This document shows positions 11,901 through 20,654 of a stretch of DNA of 64,000 bases, one piece after another. This DNA is from Scenedesmus sp. ARA3. Taxonomy: Eukaryota; Chlorophyta; Chlorophyceae; Sphaeropleales; Scenedesmaceae. The stretch spans positions 62,001 through 126,000 of the forward strand of contig RWJK01001437.1 in NCBI GenBank assembly GCA_004335835.1, read 5' to 3'. The notes below the pieces were generated by a model. The model saw only the letters and a list, made by a program, of their open reading frames with translations, was not told the DNA's origin and did no database searches. Position 1 is the stretch's first letter, and each line of letters begins with the position of its first letter. Both the position numbers and the translations under genes were made by a program.

Positions 11901-14508
11901 TGCAGGTGCGTGGCGGCAGCCTGCAGATCCCCTGCTGGTTTGCTGATGCATATCTGGGCGGCCGCAGCCTGGGGCTGGGCTTTGGAGGCTACTACAGCAT
12001 CATAGGGCCAGGCAGCATGGGGCCTGCGCTGGCGGCCGTACACGAAGTAACAGACGACAACAGCGTTGACGCGGCGCCAGATACAGCGCCGCTGCGTGAC
12101 GCAGTGACGCTGCTCAGCCACGCCGCAACGAATGGCTACTTTGAGCGCTTCGGCTGGCGGCCTAGGGACTACTGGATCGCTCCGCCGCTGGACTGGGGCC
12201 GCAACGCCAGCAGCAGCAGGGGCTACTGGGCCCCCGGGGACAGCATTGAGGGCGGCGCGGTGTGGATCGACACTGGCAGCCGCCATGCGCTGCTGTTCTT
12301 TGCGCAGCTGAACCAGGGGCGGGTTGCGTATGAGGATGCAGGGCAGGGCAACACCATCACGGCGGAGTCGAGTCAGGCGCACTGGCTGCTGTATGACCCG
12401 ATGGATTTGGTGGCTGTTGCGAATGGCAGCCGCAAGCCCTGGCAGGTGAGCGGCTGTGTGTTGTGTGTTACTTGCGGGGGTGACGTACGTATTCAACAGG
12501 GGAGGGAGGCGTGTTTGCTTGCATCACGTGCTGGGACACTTATGGAGGGCGCGCAGTCTCTGCATCGGCTGATGGAGGTGCTGTGTGGGCTACCCTGATG
12601 CATCTCGTTGCCTCTCGCAGCCAAGCACTCTTGTGGGTGGGGCAGAAGCTTGCGTTTATTTTTGCGTGTTTCAGCAACTCATCGCCACAAATGCCATTAA
12701 CACTGCTGCAAGTTGATTTGTTATTTGTTATTTGAACGTCATTCTGTGTGCATGCAGGTGGCCCCCAGGGAGGTTGTGCCTGTGGCCTACCCAGCCACTG
12801 GCCCCAGCCAGGACACATACAGCGGCGCACTGCGCAGAGTGAGCGGGGCAGCCTGGGACCCTGAGGGCGCCACGCTGTACCTGCTGCACCTGAACTCGCG
12901 GGAGCAGGCAGGCACGGCTGAGCAGTACCATGTGGTGCACGCCTACCGGCTGGACGGCTGAGCGCTGTAGTAACTAGTAGTGGCTTTGAGCGCGTGCCAT
13001 GCATGCGGTGATGTAGTGTGCAGCATCCCAGCATTCATGCCTGGTTGCTCCTGCATGCTTGTGTGAGAGATTTTGCGTTTGGCTCACGGTTGTGATGCTG
13101 GCAGCCAAGCTTCAGTCGTGTCACGTGCTCTTGTGGAACTTCATGGTGCACATTGTGTAACTTTGCTGGAAGGCTGCACCCGCACTGTTCTTGCGCTGGT
13201 GGCTTAAGGATCGCCTGCTAACCATGCTCGAGCAACGTGCCACACGTGTCATGGTGTGCACGCCGCGGTTCACACGCTCTTGCTTGCAGTCAGCAAACTA
13301 TGTATGACTGAAGAAAACACCCACACAGCTACCTGTACACTGGGCACGGACTACATGGCTAGCAGCCATCACGCCTAGTCATGCCAAAACAAAAACCGCA
13401 ACAGCGCGTGCATCGCCTTGTTGCCTCACCTGTGTCTGTGGGGTGATGGCCCCCGCCTTGTGCTGCGCCAGCACCTGGCTGTGCTGGCTGCTGTTGCGGT
13501 GCCCAGCCAGCAGCTTGGCCACCACACTCTCCAGGTACACCATCTGCAGCAGCAGCAGCAGCAGCAGCAGCAGCGGCGCCAGCAGCAGCAGCAGCAGCAG
13601 CAGCGGCGCCAGCAGCAGCAGCAGCATGCTCATTGCAAGCACGGCTGCCGTACCCTTCCTGCACGCGGCCCCAGCAGAAGCCACACCACCTGTGCCCCGC
13701 TGCAGCACCCTTGCTGCTAGCAAAACGCCGGCTATCCACAGCACCAAGCGCCAGGCCTGGCATGTTGTGACATGCGCAACATGCAGGCCGTTCTCAACAA
13801 GCTGCTGCTTCTCCAGCATCTCACGGCGTCACTTGGTCCTCATACGCCCCCCTGACAAGTGGCAGAAGTGGCACAGGCAGCCCATGCAAACATTAAGGAT
13901 CCAGCGAGCCGCAGATCCTCTCTTCCTTACAACTGAGATGTTGCACGCAGGAGGCTCCCTCCCCTCACCTTGACTGTCTCCAGCCACTGCCCAATGGCGC
14001 TGGCCATGCGTGCCGCCAGGTCGCACTGGATGAGGCTCACGTGCTCCCCAGGCAGCTTGAAGTACTGCCTGCCAGCAGCAGCAGCAGCAGCAGTAGGGTG
14101 ATTGTGGGCTGCGGCAAGGACAACAGTACCACGTGCGATGCCGCTGCGCTGCTTGCCGGAACAGCCGGAGACAGCACGCACTCAAGCTTTGTCGCTCGTG
14201 CAAAGCACAGGCGCTAATTACCTTGCACGGGCCCTGCTGTTCATGCTGCCTGCACTTCCCTGCAAGCACAGCAGTGCCCAGAAGGCAAACAGGCCCTAGC
14301 AAGTGCGGCTGCTTCCTGTCTTTGCCTACCACACTGCAGACCTTGCCTGCCTGACGCCACCTCGCCGCTGCATCACACTAGCCACACCCCGCCCCAGCTG
14401 CCCGCCTCTCACTTGTACCGCTCCACATTTGCTGTTGCGCTCATCAGCACCAGCTTCAGGCTGGGCAGCTCAGCAGGGCCCGCTGCTGCTGCTGCTGCTG
14501 CTGTTGCG

Positions 14509-14541
<33 letters not shown>

Positions 14542-15258
14542 GCGCCCGGCACCATCATGGCGTGCAGGCAGGCCAGCAGCAGGTCGTTTTCCACGGAGCG
14601 CTCGTGCAGCTCGTCGATGATGAGGCATCTGTAGCGCCGCAGCGCGGCAGCACCCTGCAGCAGCAGCAGCAGCAACAGGTGCTGAGTGCTTGGTCATGGC
14701 TCAAAGGGTGCCAAGGCAACAATTGACTGCCACCAGCTGCCGCCGTTGCTGCTGTTGCGCGTACACAACACAACCCCAGCTGCTACTTGCCTGGCATGGC
14801 TGGCAAAAAAGCTATTGCCGCATCTCCTCCCCACTCACATTGGCCCTCAGCTCCTCCAGCAGCAGGCCGGCTGTAGTGAACAGGATCTTGGTGCTGCTGC
14901 TGGCCACGCTCTTCTGCCCGATGCGGAAGCCCACACCCCTGCCCAGCTCTGCGCCAGTCAGCTCCGCCACGTGGCGTGCTATGGCCACCACGGCCAGGCG
15001 GCGCGGCTGCATGCACAGGATGGGGCCGGCCAGCTCCTGCTGCAGCAGCTGCGGCACGCGCGAGCTCTTGCCGCTGCAGGGGCAGGGAGAGACACATGCA
15101 GGGTGTGCTGGTTGATGGGGATGCAGAGTGGGGAGTGCTGGCAAGGCGGTTGCAGGCCAGGGCAAGGGGCAGCCTTGAGTTGTGGGCTGTATAAAGGATG
15201 CCAGAAGAGTGAATGTGTCACTGCTGCTGTCATGGTGGCGGTGGTGGGTGAGTAGGTC

Positions 15259-15318
<60 letters not shown>

Positions 15319-15368
15319 NNNNNNNNNNNNNNNNNNNNNNNNNNNNNNNNNNNNNNNNNNNNNNNNNN

Positions 15369-15428
<60 letters not shown>

Positions 15429-15721
15429 AGTGGTGATGGCGCTGCTGCTGGGGTTGCAGCTGCTCTGCTGCTGCAGCTTGCAATCTCAGCAAAAATAAGA
15501 CCAGCGTGACAAGATTTTGCGCTGCAATCCTGCGTGACTGTTCATGTGAGCTGCATGCGGGTGGCTGCACTGGCTGAATAAGGCATGAGCCGTTCCAGAA
15601 GACACACACTAGTGCCAGCGGCAACCCACCATCCGGTTCTCCCGATTATTAAAGTTACTCTACTTGTATATACGCTGTCTTTAATTTTGTCAGCTACACG
15701 ATCTACAGGCAACGATGCCAT
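2954..15721 (-). CDS. DExH-box RNA helicase with CCCH zinc fingers and BMT5/DUF2431-like domain, 17 exons
   Basis: Exons, 5' to 3' on the minus strand: 15721-15630, 15073-14839, 14654-14413, 14068-13969, 13543-13430, 8942-8764, 8523-8411, 8238-8180, 7896-7745, 7576-7414, 7034-6359, 6030-5960, 5690-5556, 5374-4615, 4225-3969, 3728-3598, 3353-2954. Total 3879 nt, 1292 residues, all phases consistent. Visible motifs: P-loop GRTGCGKSS (27-35, split by intron 1), DELH (123-126), SAT (181-183), ILVFLP, and QRAGRTGR (402-409). A winged-helix/ratchet and OB-like region follows. Two CCCH fingers of C-X8-C-X5-C-X3-H form lie at 856-875 and 880-899. A Rossmann segment with LLLGEGDFSF (967-976) begins the C-terminal domain. 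This order is that of plant DExH8-type helicases. Role: ATP-dependent RNA remodelling; target unknown. The last exon joins (3598 to 3353) rest on reading frame alone. Intron 5 (13429-8943) hosts another gene. Confidence 0.88.
4211..4363 (-). repeat. Decayed partial duplication of the helicase exon 15 start
   Basis: The acceptor and first codons of exon 15 (4225 downward, GVELRYGVDATQLYQ) have a diverged copy in the preceding intron at about 4310-4363, reading GVELRYDVALLLHQSL after its own AG. Between them is a run of degenerate GCACA/CAGCA repeats. The intron copy breaks down after about 16 residues. Confidence 0.55.
9359..12961 (+). CDS. Secreted protein with Pro-Ser linker and propeller-like domain, 7 exons, nested in helicase intron
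   Basis: Exons 9359-9661, 9831-10029, 10360-10584, 10825-11118, 11590-11732, 11906-12445, 12758-12961 give 1908 nt, 635 residues. Phases are 0,1,1,1,0,0 and all introns are GT-AG. A basic N terminus is followed by a hydrophobic stretch LVAVLLLLQLPLPILASAA, a signal peptide or signal anchor. An N-terminal globular part ends in a PPPSPPPSPSPS linker (about 186-209), as in algal cell-wall proteins. The large C-terminal part begins FKYLGGFALP and has repeated aromatic/Gly strands (LYWSFGDVYNA, YYSIIGPGSMGPALAAVHEV, LYLLHLNSR). I recall similar openings (YLGAFRLP) in bacterial secreted proteins, but did not identify a named family. It is probably exported to the wall or periplasm; function unknown. 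The whole gene lies inside helicase intron 5 on the opposite strand. Confidence 0.75.
11133..11420 (+). repeat. Minisatellite, 12 perfect copies of a 24-bp unit
   Basis: The unit GCGTGATCATGTGTGGAGGC plus TATG repeats twelve times with no mismatch (12 x 24 = 288). It contains the palindrome TGATCA. It sits inside intron 4 (11119-11589) of the nested gene and therefore also inside helicase intron 5. There are no spacers, so it is not a CRISPR array. Confidence 0.95.
13156..13160 (+). promoter_or_regulatory. TGTAA poly(A) signal candidate of the nested gene
   Basis: TGTAA 195 bases after the stop codon at 12961, still inside helicase intron 5. This lets the nested transcript end before the antisense helicase exon at 13430. 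Confidence 0.45.
13544..13625 (-). repeat. CTG tract abutting the acceptor of helicase exon 5
   Basis: On the helicase sense strand this is runs of CTG broken twice by GGCGCC, ending directly in CTGCAG followed by exon 5 (ATG GTG TAC at 13543). Confidence 0.85.
15258..15425 (-). repeat. Long CAG tract with assembly gap, helicase intron 1
   Basis: Pure CTG on the + strand (CAG on the helicase sense strand) on both sides of 50 N: about 20 units before and about 19 after. True length is unknown. Confidence 0.9.
15319..15368. other. Assembly gap (50 N)
   Basis: Exactly 50 N within a CTG/CAG repeat, a placeholder size. The sequence on both sides belongs to the same helicase intron. A further single N occurs at 53345 inside a TFIIIC intron. 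Confidence 0.98.
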
Positions 15722-17007
15722 CTTTCCTCTCGCACTACTCAGAATTGCTCATTGGCGCACTAAAATTTACGCTGATTTCGGTCATTCAACCCATTTGGTT
15801 TACAGTAACATTGTTGCAGCTGCGGTAGCGTTCGGCCTTCAGAAGGTAGGCGAATGGCGCCAAACCGTGCCCTGCAGTAGTGACACACTGTCACCCTCCG
15901 ACCAGACAGTTCGCATTTGTGTTTCCCGCAGCCGTACCCGCTTTTTTTGGAAAAAAGGATGGCTTTGTGATACCCCAAGAAAGAGGCTATAGTATCAGCT
16001 GCAAGCTGTCCCTGGAAGCCCAGAGCCTGGCAGGCGGCCTGTGACTGTTTTGTGACAAGCAATGATCTTGCCACCCCAGCTCATGCTGAAACGAACCACG
16101 TCGGCTTGGCACGGATACGGCTAGACAAGGTGGCTTTCTCAAGGCTTGCCAGCACAAACGAAGCTGCTAGTGTGGTGAGTGATACCTCTGGGCATGCTGG
16201 CAGGCACAGCTGTGATGTGCCACCCTGGTATGTGCAAGAACGAATGTAGGTATGTATTGACGACACTGCGCTGCCCTAGACTGAACCAAGACAGTGTTTG
16301 TAATTTGCTCACTGACAAGCTGTACAAAGAACTATATTCCTGCAACTTGTGCACGGCAACAGATGCACAGCACTGCTGTTACACTTGCCCCACATGTGCT
16401 GTTGCCATTTGTACATCTGCTGGGCAGTTTGCAGGACTTGTGACACAGCCCTCTAATAAGTCTGCAGCATGTGCTCAGAGCATGCCTACCGTAACGATTG
16501 CTGATGCTCAACATCTACTGAATCAACAACTCCCTGGAACATAGCACCCATGACTGGACAGATACTTCTTGTAACTGTATGGCTTGCACTTGCCACCTTC
16601 AACCCTCTGCCTGCTTCGGTGCCACATCCAGTTATGCAACATGCTGTACAATGGGAGGGCAGTGCATGTGAATGGCCACCTATGGCTGATCAAAATTTTC
16701 AAACGACCTGAGATACACCAACAGCTGGCTTGCGGATGACATGCGGGCGTGCACAGGCACACGTGCATGCCCAACGCCTCCTTGGTGGTGGTGTCTTGTG
16801 CACCTGCCGGCTGATTATTCTGCGATTATTCTGCGCCGCAAGAAGGCTAGGAGCAGCACGTGCACCTCCTGCCCTGCTGCGCATTCACAACATAGTAAGC
16901 TCTTGCTGGCACACCATATTGTGCCGCAAGCCGAGGCATGCCAGCAGCAAGCATGCACAACACTTCTCGGTGCCCTTCAGAGTTGCAGCGCTCAGCCGCA
17001 GCAGACC
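15722..17007. other. Region between helicase start and secreted paralogue A, no gene seen
   Basis: Lower GC than the genes, particularly 15640-15800 and 16230-16350. Several 60-120 codon frames exist but none resembles a protein or has splice-consistent partners. It should contain the helicase promoter and the 3' UTR of the gene ending at 17008. Confidence 0.4.
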
Positions 17008-18764
17008 TCAAGTGCAGCTTGCATTCGTCACCTTGATCAAGCGCCCTGGCATCCAGCGGTCGCGGCGCTGGGCTGCATCGATGTCATCCTGGCCCCCACC
17101 ATCAGCTCGCCCACCAGTAATCAACGCGGCCAGGCCGCTGCCAGTGTCGCTGCCGACCGATGCGCCCGGGCCACCTGCGGAGGGACTGAGGCTGCCGCGC
17201 CCCTCAGTGGCATTGGCAGGTGCTGGGGAAGCCTCAGCAGCAGCTTGCGCCAGCTTGCGCAGTGAGCCAGGCCCAGCTGGCGCTGCAGCAGCATCGGTGG
17301 CGTTGCTGGCAGCAGAGATGTTGCTGCCTGCATTACTGCCCGTGCCACCTGCGCTAGCAGTGTCGCCATCACCGATGACTGTTACAACGGTGGCTGGCCA
17401 CACTTCCCAAAAGCTGGTCCCACCAACTGCGGTGGTGTTGCGGGCTGCAGCCCCACTCGTGACCGTTGTGGCATTGCGACCTGCCCTGGAGTTGCTGCCA
17501 GCTGTTGCATTTCTGGCAGGTGTTGCAGTGCCGCCAGCTGTTGTATTGCTGGCAGCTGTTGCATTGCTGGCAGCTGTTGCATTGCCAGCAGCACTGCCAT
17601 GAGAGGCCAGCAGGGCAGGCAGGTTGCTCTTGCAGTTGGCCAGCAGCGACTGTCCATTGTCTGTCGGTCCGTGGGCTTGGTAGATGATAGTGGTTGTGTT
17701 GGCTTGTTGTGTGGTATACTTTGTGCCGCGCAGAGTCCGGATTACCGTCCTGTTGACAGCCACAATGCTGACCTGACAAGTGCAGGGGGTGCAGGCCGGT
17801 GGTGCAGACATACAGCCGTGCCAGCAAGCAGCAGCACAGCACGTTAGACATAGTTTTGGCTGTTGCAAAGGCCCAAAGCGGTCATAACTGTGCAGCAGGT
17901 GTGGGATTGTGGCTGCTTTCAATGCTGTGCCATGCGCTCAGGACGCCCAGCAGCTGCCGGCTACCGCTGCTACCACTTATGCTCATGCAACACTTTTGTG
18001 GTGCGATATTGGCCGCAATGCGCCTGCACTGCGCAGCAGCGCACCTGGGAGGGAGGCACATGGAACACATTTCGTGCCAGGGCCACTCTGATGTCTGACT
18101 CGCGGAACCACAGCTAGGGGGTGAGAGGAGAGCAGGCGGGCAGGGGGAGCAGGCAGCTGGTTGGTGAACTGGATGCAACCCCTTCATCCAGAAGGATCCG
18201 GGGAATCTGAGGAAGACGCTGGCAGCATCAGTGCTGCCTGCAGAAGGCTTCTAGGAAGCGAGACACCTCTGTACATGTCTTGCTGGGAGTCCTCCCCTTC
18301 AGTGCATCACTGCTCACACCGTGCATGCTGTAAGGGCATGAGCATGGCTGGCAGTGCTGAAGAGCTGCAGCTGCCATCCACGGATGTGCAACAAGCAGTG
18401 GCACATTATGTAAACTCGAGACTTTGCCATGCGCATACAGACCTGATTGAAGTTGTTGGCAAACTGCACCGTCACGTTGGCGGTGGCGTTGCCAGCAGCA
18501 GCTGGGCTTGCCCCTGCAGCATCCCCCTTCAGACCTGCCGCTTGGGTGTTGTTAGCAACCACAGCACCTGCAGCGATGAGCAGCGCATGCAGGAGTTTGG
18601 TTGAATGCTTTTGAAATGGCAATCAACCCAGGCAGCTGCTGCTGCACATGCATTGCGTGTTATCCAATGTTACCTGCACCGCCCTGCAGCATGCTCCTGC
18701 GCTGAGCATGCGTACAGCCAGCCACCAGCAGCAAGATCAGCATAAGGCAAGATAGCCGACACAT
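17008..18764 (-). CDS. Secreted Asn-Thr-rich protein with SEA-like domain, paralogue A, 4 exons
   Basis: Exons 18764-18674, 18567-18443, 18113-18045, 17772-17008 give 1050 nt, 349 residues. Phases are 1, 0, 0. Exon 1 encodes a signal peptide (CLMLILLLVAGCTHAQ) ending in the conserved RSMLQGGA. Exons 2-4 hold a compact domain: VTVQF strand, SDIRVALARNVFHVPPSQ helix, then VSIVAVN and TTTIIYQA strands. This beta-alpha-beta pattern resembles SEA-like modules common in algal secreted proteins (inference). The remainder is low complexity with many NAT/NTT sequons, a conserved LRKLAQ, and a C-terminal KVTNASC. The protein is probably N-glycosylated and extracellular; molecular role unknown. The neighbour at 20655-22887 has the same exon number, phases and a 69-bp exon 3. 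Confidence 0.75.
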
Positions 18765-20654
18765 TGCAGCTGTACAGTGTGTCGTCAGGACAGGTGAACA
18801 GGGTATGCAGCTGGGGATGGCAAAATCCGCAGCAGACAAGGGCCCGGCATAACAGCTGCAAGCGTCCCCTGCGTTCTGTGATCGAGCCTCCGTGCGCACA
18901 CAGGGGCTGATAAGTGCACAGATCACTGTTGGTTGTTTCGAAGTTGTCCAAAAGTTGTCCAACAACAGCTCGCCGGTTGTATACTGGTAGTTTGGTTGAA
19001 CACCGGTTGAACACCGGTGTACTGGCTGAGCGTGGTGGTCGGCACCTTGAAGTGCGACCATCGGCACAGCCATATTGTAGAGCCATACTGACACTTGCAA
19101 ATATCTGATTATGTATGCGTAAGGCTGATTGCTGCCAGAGTACGTGCGACCTGGGCATCTTGCCGGTCGACCTCATGTCAACAACGTTGTACAGCTGCAG
19201 GGCTGCAGCTGCTGTCGATCGCGAGCATCAAGATCGCTGCTGTTGCAACCTACCACAGATTTACACGCAGTACAACTGGCACGTGTATGAGCTGCTCGCG
19301 TGTTGCTTAGTGATCCGGCTCTTCATTCAGAGTACAGTATATCAAGACCCTGTTCCAGCTGGCATGCCAGGTCAGCCTGCGCAGGCTGCTCTGCTCTGTT
19401 GTCATCTACCTCATGCCAAGCAGCAAGCTGCTGTAATTTTGCGCCGTTGTGCATCGTAAAGTTGCAATAACATGCTGGCCAGCCCGCGCGCGCTGGATAG
19501 CCTTGCTAGCAGCGCTGCTTGCATGGTATCTGCCACGCCTACCACCCCCGGACATGTCAGCACTGCCAACACAGCACGCTTTTCTTATCTTACCAGGAGC
19601 GCGCGGAGTCCTACTTGCGCCAACACAGCACGCTTGCAAACACGTTGGCTGAATGTGCCAGGTGCATGCGCTGCTTGGTTGGATGAATTCTTGGGACACA
19701 GCATTGCCCACTGCCTGCACGTGGATCACCCCACAGCGACAACGACTGCCTCAAAGCTGCCACAACCTGATGCCAGCATTATTGTCCTCGCGTACAAATG
19801 CTACTGCAGCCGGTTACAAGCAACAGTTACACATGGAACACTGCTGTTGAATGCAGACGAAGGTGCAGCGCAATCAACGCGTGTGGATTGGGCATGCACA
19901 GCTCACATTTTACAAACGCACCAGGGTACCCTTGCCCAGAGGCGGGCCAATGACACGCTTGTTGGACAGAAAAGGACACATGGCTTGATCTATCTTCGAT
20001 CAGCATGCATACAGCTAAATGCAGTTCTGCATACAGTCACGTTGGCGTGCCGCAGGCAGCACAGGGGCTACACCCATGCAGCTATCGCCAGCTGTGAGTG
20101 CCGTGCCTGCCTGACTACAAACAATGCAATGGCCCATGCTCAACAGAGCCGATGTAGCGCTGGTGGCCACCGCGCTGCTGAATGCTCCATGCCTGCCAAA
20201 CGCCTGTAAGCCTTCTATGTATACCATGCTTCTGTGCCACTGCGAGCTGTGCAATATGGGCAACAATGTTCACAAAGTGCAATGCATACGGCCTTGAAGG
20301 CTTTTTGTTGCCTCAACACATGCATGCACCACTGTCCACTGTGAAAACACAACCGGCTGAATGCCAAAGCCAGAACCCCATACATCATAAGCATGGTCGA
20401 CCACATACGCATTTGGAACCACATTATGGCATCATCTTGGTCTGCGCACCTGCTCAATCATTATTCTGCCCCGGCAAGGCTGCCAGGAGACGTGACTGCA
20501 CCACTCCACCCATGCAGCTAAACAGTCAAAACGTGATGTAAGCACTAGCTGCAACTCAAAGGTTGCAAACTGTTGCATAGTTAGCAACAGGCATGCATAA
20601 CACTATAACTATCACCTCCTCATGCTGTACTACAGTGTGCAGCAGATGCCAGAC
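18765..20654. other. Spacer between the two Asn-Thr-rich paralogues
   Basis: Contains the promoter side of paralogue A and the 3' side of paralogue B. A 245-codon plus-strand frame (19472-20209) exists but has no recognisable domain. No gene is called. Confidence 0.4.
18942..19020. promoter_or_regulatory. Cluster of short direct repeats upstream of paralogue A
   Basis: AGTTGTCCAA occurs at 18942-18951 and 18953-18962. GGTTGAACACC occurs at 18994-19004 and again from 19005. The cluster lies 180-255 bases before the start codon at 18764, a promoter-like place. No function can be assigned. Confidence 0.3.

Noticed and set aside
15182..15498. Poly-Leu / poly-Cys / poly-Gln frames across the N gap
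   Set aside because: Products of a CTG/CAG tract in an intron, with N in the middle.
19472..20209. 245-codon plus-strand open frame between the Asn-Thr paralogues
   Set aside because: No domain, no signal peptide, mixed composition with many Cys/His/Thr as expected of random frames here, and no splice partners.
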